DNA of 64,000 bases from Tigriopus japonicus (GCA_010645155.1 JAAGOF010000041.1:204109-268108), one strand, 5' to 3'; shown: positions 9,786-20,974, counted from the stretch's first letter. The notes: generated from the sequence alone by a model not told the origin. Made by a program: numbers and translations.

Positions 9786-12231
9786 ATTAGTGAGGTAAAA
9801 AATGTAAAACGTCTCATTTGCATTTTTTTGGCCATATTTGCATTCATCTTGCTTGCATTTACATTTTTCTCTCCGTATATTTGCATTTTATTTACCTCTC
9901 TCTCTCTAGTTATCATTGACATTCAACCTTTAGACAAAATTCAATTTAACCAAAACATTTACAACCTCTTGACCCTCTTTCACTGCCATTTGTCGTGCCG
10001 AAGTGTTCGAAGGCAGCTCATTTTGCTAATTGTCAATGCTTAACTCTGGACTCATAAAAAACACGAAAATAGACACCGTACTTTGAATAAGATCCAAAAT
10101 CGCCATTACAGGTCAATTAGATTGACATTTGTTCATGTTGGAGACGCACACCACATTGGAAAATTCTCTCACAGTTTAATTACAATCAATCCTTGAGGTT
10201 TTTGTCGCTATTCTTTCGCTTTGGAATCGACCAGATCGAACCACCTCAACCTTTTTTTGTAGAAAGTGGGTCAGTAGATCAGATGGAATTGTAAGTACTC
10301 ACAGATAGTCTACGGTTATTTTAGAGGGCGATATTTGTTTGAAGGAGACGTATCAATCTCATGGAAAAAACACTTTGTCAAGAATAAATCAAAACTTCAA
10401 CTCCTGTCTTGGGTCCCTGTCCGAAATAAGAACAAATAAATGAAAAGCAACAGCCCCACAATAAGTATCTATATAGTTCATTCTCTTGCTCACTTGTTCT
10501 TGTTAATTTCATTCCTGCAGAAAAAGGAATCTAGACTAAAATTGCATTCACCAAGTTGCTCCTATGGGGGGGCTTTTCATTTCTGGGGTTTTCTGGAGTT
10601 TTCGGGGTTATTTTCGGGACCAATTTTAATGAAATATTTTGTGTTTCTTCGATTTTATTTTTCATATTATTGACTCTTCGTATTATTTTTTACCTCGACT
10701 TTGCCAAGGCCTTCGATAAAACCAGGGTTTGTTGTTGGAGGCCTTGGCAAGAGTTGGCTTTCGTGGAATACTTCTACAGTGGATTGAAGCTTTCTTTAGG
10801 GACCGATGGTGGTAATATTGTGTTTGGGGTAAGAAAGGTTGCGTGACAAATCGTGACAAATAACCGAGTATTTCCTCGACCTCTCGCTTAGCCTTGAGGT
10901 TGTTTGCTCGGTTGTATCACAAACTACCCCCAGACTTCTCAATTCTAGCTAAGCAGGCAGACCGCCGTGACAGTGCGGAGATCCCTGACCTCTAGATGAC
11001 GCAGGCTGTATTTTCTGAATTGACTCTGAGAATCGAACTTCAAAAAGGATATTTGCGTTACAAACACGGTGGCGCACTCTATGACATTCCTTATGAAACC
11101 ATCATTTTTACCAATGTTGTTAGGTAATCCCTCATAGAGGGCGGTTTTGTCGACGTCAAAATTGAGATATCTCTATTTTATTTATCTATGGTTGTATCTA
11201 AGCCTTGAGGGTGTCGCTTGTCAATTTAAGAACCATCAGACTTCGATAAAGGACTAATTTAAACCTAACTCTATCCTGAAGTAACTTACACCTAAACTAA
11301 CGTTATTTGGTTCGCAATTAGTCTCTCTATTCTAACCAAACTAAATTCATGCCTAATCTACCTGCATTTAATTCAAAATTAGACTAATTATATTCTAACC
11401 TAACCTTAATTCAATCCTAGCCTAACTTAAACCTGAACTTACTCTTATCTTAAGGGAACTTGAATAAACATATATTCTTAGCATAACGTACTTCTATGAA
11501 CGAACTTAAGTAACTATCCTGGTTTAATCCTAACATAACCAAACGTAATTTCCAACAATTAATAAGGCAGCAAGCACCCTAAAGGGTAGCAAGCATAGAT
11601 CTATGCGGTTTATGCTACGCTATCTATAGAGGTTGTGAAGAATTGTTTGTTGTCCCCCTCTATTCCCGCCCCACCAGCCTGCCGCGTAGACATCGCTGAA
11701 GGCCAGCCAGCGTTGTCCGTGCACTCGGGAAGAGACAAAACTCAACATAATTTTAAACTATTTTTAAACTAATTTTTTTAACTATTTTGCAATATGTGTG
11801 ACATTGTACTGATAAATAAGTATCATAATTGTTTACCGATATCAAAAAGGACATTGGTTGGTGACATTGTTGGCAAATTTACTTGAAATATTAGGTAATT
11901 TGTCTCTTCCTATGTGTCTGGACAGTGCAGGCTGGCCTACAGCGTGTCTACGCGGCAGGTCTTGGCAGCGTCCATGATAATAATAAAAAAATAAAGTCAA
12001 TGATAAGCTTGCCGACCTACCATCATCCAGACTTGTGCCAATTACTTTCAAAATGTAATAACAATAACAGTTACATTGGTTTCAAATGCAATTAAAGACA
12101 AATACTTTAATGTAAAATATAATGAATCACAATTTTAAATTTTAGGCTTTTACAAATGTAGTAGTTCAATCGGAGACATCAATGAGTGGCAATTATTGCC
12201 ATTTATTTATTACAGTAATTTAACAATTACT
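9786..12231. other. Intergenic, relics only
   Basis: AT-rich DNA with one reverse transcriptase relic near 10690. At 11260-11540 there are loose CCTAAC/AACCTAA-like words, too degenerate to call telomeric. The two bacterial-looking short ORFs at 10440-10846 have no family features. Confidence 0.55.
10685..10745 (+). pseudogene. Reverse transcriptase relic (LDFAKAFDK)
   Basis: A short stretch reads FYLDFAKAFDKTRV, the conserved A block of a non-LTR reverse transcriptase. Sequence on either side gives no further reverse transcriptase match in the same frame, so this is a small relic. Confidence 0.45.
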
Positions 12232-12385
12232 TCTTGTTTTTTTCCATTGAGATACTTATTGCACGTCAAACAGACATTGACTTTGTGGTGCAACTATTAA
12301 CTTGGAGCATAGGAACATCAAAGAAACGCGAAAAATCGAGCCAACTAAAGAACAACATTGGTCGATCAAGATTCTCGGGTAGTAC
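12232..12385. repeat. ~205-bp satellite-like unit, partial
   Basis: Partial monomer starting in the TTTTTTCCATTGAGAT block and ending GATCAAGATTCTCGGGTA. It is most like the first unit of the array at 14226. Confidence 0.8.
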
Positions 12386-12815
12386 AGTGAGTGTCTCTCA
12401 GATTTAAGAATGGGCTCCCTTAAAGAACGTCGTCATAGAGTGATCTGATTTGGAATTATAAAATACTTCTTTTACTTGTGGATCTAGAATTTGGCGATCA
12501 ACCGTGTTTTGTAACTTTGGCGAATAGGATGAGTCGCATTTCTAGAGCCACATAAGGGCAGGAGTTGTGGATTCAACCCGCTAAACCCCAAGCACGTAAA
12601 ATTGTATTTTATGTGCGTTCAACCAAGATGTGGAACTAATTGCCACTCTGTGTTCAAGAATTGCCATCATTGAAAAAGTTTAAATCGAATTAGGACCCGG
12701 CTCTGCGTGACATCTTATCAATTCATGACTGATAAGCAACTGTGTTGTTGTTGTTCTTCTTCTTCTCTCATTTACTAATTTATAATTTATTCCATTACTC
12801 CTCAATCGCCAATTG

Positions 12816-13268
12816 GGTGTTTGTAGCCACGGCATCGGCTCGGTCGGCCACGGCATCGGCCCGGTCGGCCACGCCTTCGTCCGGCAGTCACGGCATCGGC
12901 CCGATCGTCCAGCGGTCATGGCATCGGCTCGGTCGGCCACGCCATCGTCCGGCGGTCACGGAATCATCCGACGGTCACGGCATCGTCCCACGTCTTGGCC
13001 GGGGCGCCAGACGGCCTGTCCGTTGCGTGTACGGACCTTCCGCTGCATCCACAGGTGGATCGCTGCAACCACGGGCCTTCCATTGCACCACCATGACGTA
13101 GGCTGCATCCATGGCCATCCCGCTGCACCACGTCCACCCGCTGCATCCACGGCCCTCCCGCACGCAACACGGACCTACGTCTCCCCGACCAAGGGGAGGG
13201 AGAAGGTCGAGGTCCTTCCGCCAATACGGCGGCAACTACCGGCTGTGCCAAGTAGCATGGCCGAGTGT
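12816..13268. other. GC-rich island with degenerate short repeats
   Basis: A ~450-bp stretch much richer in G+C than its surroundings. It is built of variants of GGTCACGGCATCG and, further right, CCGCTGCATCCAC. Several overlapping frames are open on both strands (12742-13101 and 12813-13277 plus; 12964-13251 minus) only because of composition. No protein family recognised. Confidence 0.7.
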
Positions 13269-13426
13269 TGTGAATGACTTGATGATATATTCAGAAAGGG
13301 CAAGGTTTATATACAAGAATATATATGACTAGCAAGAGCACGAGCAACCAAAAGAGAGTAAAGCGGGAATACTACAGTGTTGGAGTGGACGGAACAATAA
13401 ACAATAAACATTAATAAAGAAGTTTA

Positions 13427-13625
13427 TAATGGGACATCGAAATTTTTAAAAAATCGTATGATGTATTTTTCTTGGTTTCCTTCCATTAAGATCTTGCTTG
13501 GACATAAAAAAAATATTGACTTTGGCCCAGTTATTAAAATGGAACATTGGAACAAAAAAAACACGAAACATCGAGCCAGACCAAAGTACAACATTGGTCG
13601 ATAAAGATTCTTGGGTAATAAAAAA
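13427..13625. repeat. ~205-bp satellite-like unit, isolated
   Basis: A single monomer of the family at 14226-15015, about 600 bp upstream of the array, closest to the second unit. Confidence 0.82.
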
Positions 13626-14225
13626 GTTATGACTCTCGCGATTCAAAACGTGGATGGAGTGTACACAGAACTAAAAGACCCGGTCTATGTTGTAACTTCT
13701 TTGCTGTTTATGCAAGTTTTATCAGTGATTGGTGTTTCTTTTTTGTTTCATTCTAGAGCCATTTATTCGAACTTCAAATGCTGTGTTCTTGTAATGCACC
13801 AAAATTGCATTGGTTTGTCACAACGGTGTTTAAAAGTCCACAAGTCTAAAACCTTCCCCAACTCCTTTTTTAAGGTCTGAAATTGGTCGCTCTGATTTGG
13901 TTGACAGACCCTCTTGCCCTCTCCTTTTCACTTTTTTCTCCTTCCTCGTATGTAGAGAGTGACTAATTTTGAAACTGAAGTTGACGTTTTAAACGTGTAA
14001 TAACTTCAAAATAAGGCAAAATTCTTGATGTCCTTAAAATTTAAGACTGTTTTTTGATATAATAAGTAACAACTTGCTGTTAACTGCTGCCAATTACCAA
14101 TCACTGGGGATGTACGAGAGGCATTCAAACTTAGTAAAGTGAAGGGCGTATTTTTAGAATTTCTTTACTTTCCATTTGAGGTTATGCTATAAATGCCACT
14201 TGAGGTCGCTTTTTTCGACTCTCAA

Positions 14226-15015
14226 TAATGGGACATCAACATTTTGAAAAAAAATGCCTCGTGCATTTTTCTTGGTTTCTTTCCATTGAGATCCCCCTTG
14301 AACGTGAAACAGACATTGACTTTGTGGTGCAACTATTAACTTGGATTATTGGAACATCAAAGAAACGCGAAAAATCGAGCCAAACCAAAGTACAACATTG
14401 GTCGATCAAGATTCTCAGGTAATGAAGAATTTTATAATGGGACATCGAAATTTTGAAAAATCGTATGATGTATTTTTCTTGGTTTCCTTCCATTAAGATC
14501 TTGCTTGGACATAAAAAAATTGTCTTTGTGGCCCAGTTATTAAAATGGATCATTGGAACATAAAAAACACGAAAAATCAAGCCAAACCAAAGTACAATAT
14601 TGGACGATCAAGATTCTTGGGTAATAAGGATGTATATTTTTTTGGACGTCGAAATTTTGAAAAATCATAGCATGCATTTTTCTTCTTTTCTTTTCATTAA
14701 GATCTTGCTTGGAATTCAAACAGACGTTGACTTTGTTCTCCAACTATTAACTGGGAACATTGGAAGATAAAAGAAACGCGAAAAATCCACGCGAACCCAA
14801 GTACCACATTTGTCGATCAAGATTCTTCGGCAATAAGGAAGTTTATAATTGGATATCAAAATTTCAAAAATCGTATTTTGCATTTTGCTTATTTTCTTTC
14901 TTTTAAGATCAAGCTTCGACGTCAAACAGCCATTGACTTCCTTGCGCATTTGATTATCGTGGAGGCTTTTTGAGTCAACCAGCTCAAACAAAGTCCGAAA
15001 TTCGGAAAGAAAAGC
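14226..15015. repeat. ~205-bp satellite-like tandem array (4 units)
   Basis: Units begin near 14227, 14436, 14638 and 14846 (spacing 209, 202, 208). Each has GGGACATCGAAATTTTGAAA, a TTTTCTTGGTTTCCTTCCAT block, a GAAAAATC block and CGATCAAGATTCTTGGGTAA. Similarity declines in the fourth unit. No coding capacity. Confidence 0.85.
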
Positions 15016-15060
15016 CTTTCATTGGATCGGCAACCTAGAGTGAAGAGGTTTACCAAATAT

Positions 15061-16114
15061 TTATCTTTTTGGCCTTCGACAGGCCATTCGGTCGAGGCGT
15101 ATTATGGAGCTCCAAGAGGCCAGTGGCGAAATCCTTGGACTCTCACTTTCCTCAGCACCTGGCGAGAAGATACTTGAGACTCTTGACATTGGCCTCGGGG
15201 TATCCATTCTACTGAGGATGATGGGATGAAGAAGATTGCCATTGAACACCCCAATTTCGAATTAAATCTTGTGTTAAAGATGACACAAAAGGCGGAGCAT
15301 TGTCCAAACAAAAGACATTGGGCACGCCCATCGTTAAAGAGATCCCACATAATTTGCGTATCAAACTAGAAGAAGTAGGGCAGAATTGAACTTGAAAATA
15401 AAGGAAACCCGGAATTTCGATCTGTATAAACCAAGTAATAATCCTTGCTACCATATGCGAAAAAATCGGCCGTCACCATTTGAAATGGTCGGGATGAACA
15501 ATCGTCTTGGACCTAAGGGCATTCCGAAAAAGATCCAAGCATGTTGGAAATATCAGAATTGAAGCCGGCCAATAAACAATTTGTCTCGCCCGTTATTTTG
15601 TACGCTTAACACCCTGATGATTAGCATGTAATGAATTTAAAACGTCTTTTATTGGTGTTGGTGGAATTACGATTCCAGCACCTCTTAAAATGAGGTCCCC
15701 TATCAACTAAGATCTCATTTGCGATTTTTTTTGAAGAGTCCCATATAGTTGGAATGCTCCTTAAGAACGATCCCGCTCTCAAGTGACATATTCAGGAGGT
15801 TATATTCGGGAGATTCACGAGCTCGGGCTGCAAAATATATCTGAATTTCTCACAAGGAATGGCGTTGTTTGTAGAATCGTAGGCCCAAGATCCTCATTTG
15901 ACTCCTTATCATTTTCTCCATCAATCGGGGCTCGGGATAAGGCATCCGGGATGTAATGGTACGTTCCACATCTCCATTCAACCGAAAATTGAAAGAAGAG
16001 AAACGTGAGCGATAATTCAAAATTCTGGGTATCCATGGTGTTTTTTTGAGCGTAAGAAGTCATTTTCAAATTCCAAAAACTTCTGAGACCACTTTTGATG
16101 TGTGCATGCAACAA
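15061..16114 (-). pseudogene. Ty3/Gypsy pol remnant: RNase H end and integrase
   Basis: Minus strand. About 16010-15900 reads VEWRCGTYHYIPDALSRAPI, the RNase H end typical of Gypsy. About 15720-15500 reads LHANHQGVKRT, YWPGFNSDISNM and C, an H2C2 integrase zinc-binding site. About 15360-15180 reads CLDNAPPFVSSLTQ, WGVQWQSSSSHHPQ, NGYPEANVKS, the integrase core with D and E. Stops and frameshifts separate the pieces; no LTR recognised. Confidence 0.75.
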
Positions 16115-16200
16115 TGCATTTGTATCTAGGTTCTGTTAATTAGATCACGGGCAAAAACACGATATAAAGTCACTTAAAACATACTTAAAAACTTTTTTTT
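16035..16200. repeat. ~165-bp dispersed repeat, left copy of an inverted pair
   Basis: GGTGTTTTTTTGAGCGTAAG ... ACTTAAAACATACTTAAAA. It recurs inverted at 18262-18432, so the pair brackets the LINE-B insertion. Confidence 0.7.
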
Positions 16201-16439
16201 TGAACATTTTCTTCCGGTCAATTCTCAAGTAGCCTTATAGGTGAGTTTAACTAAAATATTGTCAAATTCTACCAAGCCGTAAGTTTAAATTTGTAACAAC
16301 CCTCCCGTTTGGTCCTTCGAGAATGCTGAACGAAAAAGCCGTTGAAAAAAGATCGCGAAATAGTTATTCGAAATATTTTAGAGCAGCACTGTTCTTAGTA
16401 CATCTAACACTAAAGTCAAAGTAAATTTTCAAATATTTG

Positions 16440-16622
16440 TTTTTAATAATAATAATAATAAGTTTTATTGCGACTCATGGTCATGTCAGGGCGTATAAAT
16501 ATGCAAAAAATATATAGATATATGTTCTATCATATATAATCAATGGTGACATGTCAGTTGGTAAAAACGTTAAAATGGTCGACTAGAAAGTGATATCACA
16601 GATGAGCTGACTGGAATACGTT
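16440..16622 (-). mobile_element. LINE-B 3' UTR and (AAT)n tail
   Basis: Minus-strand sequence after the stop of the reverse transcriptase ORF. It contains CATGACCATGAGTCGCAATA and ends in a run of AAT/TTA units. The same end is seen at 58572-58830 and 62040-62214. Confidence 0.75.
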
Positions 16623-18248
16623 TCAGTGCACATGAAAGAAAGGAAGCGGAGATTGACAAACAGAACAGATACAGTTGGGTAGCGGCAGATGGTGAAAATC
16701 TTGGTTATTGCAGTAGAGGGGGTGGGTCAGATTGAACAGATCCTTCGTCAGTTCCCGTCGTTGATGGAGTTGGGCAGGAAGCCGGACGAAGGTGCGAGAC
16801 CGCCAATATTCCGAAGGGATGTCGGGCCAAGGACAATAGGGTGTTGTCAAGTCCTTGACCGGGAAGGACAGCAAATGTCCGGACATCACCTCCGGAAAGG
16901 TCAGGTTCCTAACACTGTTGGACACTAACCTTGCCAACCCGATGGTAAAGGGCTCGGTTTCGCATATGAAATGCGTCCATGCATTATTGGCATATTGGGG
17001 CACGCAGAGGTATCTTTTCAGGAATTTGGTGAAGGTGGCATCGGCGGATTTGAGGGCGGATTGGGCGGAGTTGGGAAGCCAGAGATGCAGGCCGTAGAGG
17101 AAGATGGGGGTGATGTAGGTCCGGAAGAGTTGAAGGACTATTGGAAGAGGGAGGTTCTTGATTGGAAGTCTATTGTATATGTATCCGATCCTGGCCTTGG
17201 CCTTGGTTATTGCGATGTTGAGGTGTTTGGTGAAGGAGAGTTGGGTGGTGAAAGTGAAACCGACATAGTTAAAAAACTTGACGATCTCAATCGGACTATT
17301 GTTGATGTGGAAGGAGGTGGGAGGCAGACGACCTTTATGGAAAACCATGGCCTTCGTCTTGATGGTGTTGACTTGAAGGCCGTTCTCCTGGCAATAACCG
17401 TGGAGAGCATTGATGGCATTTTGCAATTCCACGGCTGAATCAGCCAAGAGAACCAGGTCGTCTGCATATTGTAAGTATTGTATGCTATTGTTGTTGATGA
17501 TGGGGCCTTGGTGAGAAAGGGCTTCGGGCAGGTCGGATACATAGAGGTTGAAAAGGATTGGCGATAGTGGATCCCCCTGCGGAGGGCCGATGGATGTGAA
17601 GTAGCAGGGGGATAGGTCCTCACCAGAACGAATGGAGCATTTGAGTCCTGCATAGATGTTGGCCAGCAGGACACATATTGAACGCGGAATTCCCCATAGT
17701 TGGAGTTTGAGGAATAACCGCGTTCGGTCCACCCTGTCAAATGCTTTGGAGAAATCGACAAAGCATCCGTATACTCTCCTCTTAGTGCTGATGTTTGCGT
17801 GCACGATTTCGTAGAGGAGAGTGGCTGCCGAGGTGGTTGAGCGGCTTCTCCGGAATCCGAATTGGAACTCGGGAAGGAGATTCCTTTCCTCGGCCAATCC
17901 GGAGAAGCGGGCAGCTAGCAGGGTGGACATCATCTTCAAGAAGGGGTTTTCCAAGGCGATGGTCCTATGATTGTCTGGAATGTCCTTGGGCCCCTTCTTA
18001 TGGATGAAGATGATGGCTGACTCCATCCAGTCTGGTGGGAAGAAAGATGTTTGGAGGGCGTGGCTGAAGAGATCTTGTAGGAGTGGTTGGATTTGGGTCC
18101 GGAGAAGTGAAAGTTGGAAGGGAGAAACCCTTGATGTCGACGGGGCCTTGCTCTTCATCTTCTTGAAGGCCTCATCCATCTCGGATTCCGTGAAGGGCTG
18201 CAAAAGGGGATGATGTTCTTCCAAGCAGCCCTGGACCTCCTCCACCAC
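16623..18248 (-). CDS. LINE-B reverse transcriptase ORF (non-LTR retrotransposon, 5'-truncated)
   Basis: 541 open codons without an ATG at the start, so the 5' part (endonuclease, ORF1) is missing. Reverse transcriptase blocks are intact: FVDFSKAFD (residues 163-171), QGDPLSP (224-230) and the catalytic YADDLVLLA (261-269). A Cys-rich end CICSVCQSPLPFFHVH precedes the stop. The 3' UTR runs to about 16440 and ends in AATAAT repeats. Enzymatic residues are present, but the copy cannot be autonomous without its 5' half. The family is non-LTR; the clade is uncertain. Confidence 0.88.
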   Translation of the reverse strand: MVEEVQGCLEEHHPLLQPFTESEMDEAFKKMKSKAPSTSRVSPFQLSLLRTQIQPLLQDLFSHALQTSFFPPDWMESAIIFIHKKGPKDIPDNHRTIALENPFLKMMSTLLAARFSGLAEERNLLPEFQFGFRRSRSTTSAATLLYEIVHANISTKRRVYGCFVDFSKAFDRVDRTRLFLKLQLWGIPRSICVLLANIYAGLKCSIRSGEDLSPCYFTSIGPPQGDPLSPILFNLYVSDLPEALSHQGPIINNNSIQYLQYADDLVLLADSAVELQNAINALHGYCQENGLQVNTIKTKAMVFHKGRLPPTSFHINNSPIEIVKFFNYVGFTFTTQLSFTKHLNIAITKAKARIGYIYNRLPIKNLPLPIVLQLFRTYITPIFLYGLHLWLPNSAQSALKSADATFTKFLKRYLCVPQYANNAWTHFICETEPFTIGLARLVSNSVRNLTFPEVMSGHLLSFPVKDLTTPYCPWPDIPSEYWRSRTFVRLPAQLHQRRELTKDLFNLTHPLYCNNQDFHHLPLPNCICSVCQSPLPFFHVH

Positions 18249-18261
18249 TGTTTCAGATGAC

Positions 18262-18432
18262 GATGAGAACAGTTTTAAGTATGTCTTAAGTAACGTTATA
18301 GAGTTTTTGCCAGTGACCTATTTAACCGAATGTAAATAAATGTTCTGCATTGTGTTCGCATCTCAAAAGTGGTCTCAAAAGTTTCTGGAATTTGAAAATG
18401 ACTTCTCACGCTCAAAAAAACACCGTGTATCA
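18262..18432. repeat. ~165-bp dispersed repeat, right copy of an inverted pair
   Basis: Reverse complement of 16035-16200 with roughly 75-80% identity judged by eye, ending where the LINE-B reading frame begins. Confidence 0.7.
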
Positions 18433-18904
18433 AAAGCTTTCTTCAAATTAATTACTCAGTATTTTGACAGCAATTCTTGAAAATGATTCTTCTACAGCAT
18501 GCATCTGTCTCTTGGACGTTAAAATTTGTGCTCATTTGTGTGATAGGCCATCTGCAAGCCTTCGTAGATATGATTAAAACAAAACACTCGCTCATTTTAC
18601 TTCTATGGAGACAAGGAAGTTGGCCCCCGTTGGCCCAAGCGGAAAGAAAAAAAAGTTGTCACAAACCAATTTCATGCACTTCCAGGTAATTTTTCGTTAA
18701 TTTCCAGTTAGTTTCCAGTTTTGAAAATGACCTGAGTGGTTGAAGCAGGTCTTGTCCGAAAGCTCCTCCAAAACAACCAACAATTTGAATTGATAATTTG
18801 TAGTCACTCTGTAATCGTCCCAATTATAATAATTGAGGCATTTAGGGAAATTACCATCACTTCCTTTATACTACACTTACACTCAGTTGGAAATACCTTT
18901 CGTC

Positions 18905-20242
18905 ATGGACCGGAAAAGCTCCATCCGAGTGACTCCTATCAACGTTATATCGTTTAGACAGGGCAATGTTAACCGAATATCCCCGCTTTTGCCCCTGAAA
19001 ACATTTATGGCATGGGTTCGATTTGTGGGTGGATTTCCTCTCTTGACCGACCACGAGGTCAAAATTTTCAAGTTCAGCAGAAGTTCTTATATTGGCATGC
19101 TGGTTGCATCCTGCTTCCTTATTGGAGGCTACTTTTCATTGTACGCCATCGTTTTGATGGTTGAATTAAGCGTATTTGATGTTTTCGATGGATTGATGGA
19201 CTTAGGGTTCAACAAAACGGCCGTGATTGTTCTAAATTTGAGCCTTATACCTAATACATTCTCATTGATTTGTTACAATGTGATGTACAGTGCGGCAGCA
19301 AGTCATATATCAGATTTTTGTGAAAAATTCTGCCAAGTCTCTCACATTCCATTTACTCCAGGTAAGTTATCAATTTGTCACCAAATTAGTAACCTAAACT
19401 TTTCAATCTACCATTTTCCAGAAGAGACGAAAAAACCATTCCGGTTCTTGGTTGCCAAGCTCTGTGTGTTTTTTGTTTTGGCTCTCACAGGTGCTTGGCT
19501 CTCGACCAATGTCTTCTTGATAGTTTTAAACAACTTTGAATTCATTCCCAGCCCATGGGTTTCTATTTTTGGAGCTGTATTCGTTTTCACCATTGTGTAT
19601 TCATATCTACCACCAGTCGCTATGATATCACATTACGTCGTTGTCCAAGGCATTGAAATGGTTGCCGCAGCTGTCAAGAAGTTTGGTGATCTCGCTAAAA
19701 GACAATGCGACGCCAGTATTATGACTACTCTTTCAGTGGGGGACATTATCAACTTGTCTGAGGAAATAACCAATTTAGTAAAATCTGCAGATAATTGCTT
19801 TGGACCACCTCTTCTCTTGGAATTCACCATATGCATTGTCACTATAGTGTCTGGGCTCTACTTCTTTTTGGTCATGATTTCTATTATTGGTAGTGCTGAA
19901 GGTTCATACCATCCAAAAGCCATATATCTTACCTTTAGTTGCGTAGGAATGGGTTTTATGGGCTTACTTCGTTTGATGTCTCTGATTTGGAGTGGTCAGA
20001 AACTTGCAGAAGAGATGACTTTGGCTAGAGAACAATTACAGAATGTCTCGATGCAACATCAAATAATTTTGACTTCTGAGGAAGCTTCAAAGTTGAACAT
20101 AATGCTCGATCGACTGGAAAAATACCGAAATTTGCGCCCTTTGGACGGATTCAACTTGAATTTCTCTATGGGATTATCCCTTATTGGACTTTTATTAACG
20201 TACTTGATTGTGCTGATCCAATTTAGTTTGGCTGAAAATTGA
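18905..20242 (+). CDS. Gustatory-receptor-like seven-transmembrane protein (2 exons)
   Basis: Exons 18905-19361 and 19422-20242, joined across a 60-nt intron (GTAAGT ... TTTTCCAG), give about 425 aa. The ATG at 18905 is preferred; the frame extends upstream to 18833 without an ATG. Seven hydrophobic segments are visible, among them MLVASCFLIGGYFSLYAIVL, KTAVIVLNLSLIPNTFSLIC, FVLALTGAWLSTNVFLIVLN and LLLEFTICIVTIVSGLYFFL. The last one contains TYLIVLIQF, the TY-x5-QF signature of arthropod gustatory receptors. The family forms ligand-gated cation channels in chemosensory neurons; the ligand cannot be told. The intron is a multiple of three without a stop, so an unspliced message would stay open with 20 extra residues. 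AATAAA signals lie at 20275-20280 and 20294-20299. Confidence 0.8.
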   Translation: MDRKSSIRVTPINVISFRQGNVNRISPLLPLKTFMAWVRFVGGFPLLTDHEVKIFKFSRSSYIGMLVASCFLIGGYFSLYAIVLMVELSVFDVFDGLMDLGFNKTAVIVLNLSLIPNTFSLICYNVMYSAAASHISDFCEKFCQVSHIPFTPGKLSICHQISNLNFSIYHFPEETKKPFRFLVAKLCVFFVLALTGAWLSTNVFLIVLNNFEFIPSPWVSIFGAVFVFTIVYSYLPPVAMISHYVVVQGIEMVAAAVKKFGDLAKRQCDASIMTTLSVGDIINLSEEITNLVKSADNCFGPPLLLEFTICIVTIVSGLYFFLVMISIIGSAEGSYHPKAIYLTFSCVGMGFMGLLRLMSLIWSGQKLAEEMTLAREQLQNVSMQHQIILTSEEASKLNIMLDRLEKYRNLRPLDGFNLNFSMGLSLIGLLLTYLIVLIQFSLAEN

Positions 20243-20274
20243 TTGCTTGTGTGCAAAGGTAAATTTTTCCATGA

Positions 20275-20299
20275 AATAAAAACTGAAATTCTAAATAAA
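20275..20299 (+). promoter_or_regulatory. Poly(A) signals of the gustatory-receptor-like gene
   Basis: Two AATAAA hexamers (20275-20280 and 20294-20299), 33 and 52 nt after the stop codon. A repeat element starts about 25 nt further on, so the 3' UTR must be short or run into it. Confidence 0.5.
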
Positions 20300-20323
20300 T
20301 TTGACATGATCAAAGGTTAACAA

Positions 20324-20974
20324 AATGGGGGATGCAGGGGGAGGTTTGAGTGATCTCTTCAAAAATCTTATCGCGGGCGGATGAAAGAAGAGAAAAGGCT
20401 TGTTTGGCAACAGTGGGTGGCTCGTGAGAATTTGGGCAGTTTAAGGGTTTTCGCAATTTACAGACTGCCCTTGCGAATTAGATGCCATGAAAAATGTCGA
20501 ATTGCAAGTTTGAACACCTTTGGTTAGGATTTTGGAATAAAATGCACACTTTATTTGCTTGTTCTTGCACGAGAATATTCTCAACAAAAGGCCACTTTTT
20601 TTGGGTAAGTACAATGATAAGTGATGTTATAAGCACTGATTTGTATTGTAAAGCTCCAAAACAATCAAGGTACCAAACAAAATGCCGTGTTTTGTACATG
20701 TTTCTCTTCAATATCAAAGGTCTTTTTTAAGTGCTTGCCATTTTTTAATCAAAAGAATAATTTTGCAAATTCTTACAAAACCGAGAGTCAAATTGTCCAA
20801 ACTGGCAATTTGACATTTTTTGTAGCATCTAAGTCATAAGGGCGGTCTGTAAAACGCGAAAACCCTTGCACTGACCAAAATCTTACATTGACGAACAAGC
20901 CTTTTCTCTTTTTTCATCCGCCCGCGATAAGATTTTTGAAGAGATCACTCAAACCTCCCCCTGCATCCCCCATT
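20324..20974. mobile_element. ~650-bp inverted-repeat element with G-rich ends, copy 1
   Basis: Ends GGGGGATGCAGGGGGAGGTT and its reverse complement, nearly identical for about 80 bp, with weaker inverted similarity further in. No coding capacity seen and no convincing target duplication. It starts about 25 nt after the second poly(A) signal of the receptor gene. Confidence 0.85.

Noticed and set aside
11260..11540. Interstitial telomere repeats (CCTAA)n
   Set aside because: Words resembling CCTAAC recur, but never as consecutive perfect units; low-complexity drift explains it equally well.
12742..13277. Overlapping ORFs on both strands rich in Arg, Ser, His and Pro
   Set aside because: Open only because the GC-rich island lacks stop codons; no domain, and frames overlap on both strands.
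13268..13378. Solo LTR (TG...CA, with a TATA-like TTTATATACAAG)
   Set aside because: No matching flanking duplication and no second copy in the window to fix the ends.
17207..17761. 184-codon minus-strand frame and plus-strand frames of 70-155 codons within 16689-18213
   Set aside because: Shadows of the LINE-B reverse transcriptase ORF in other frames.
18833..18904. 24-residue N-terminal extension of the gustatory receptor
   Set aside because: It would need a TTG start; the ATG at 18905 fits the family better.
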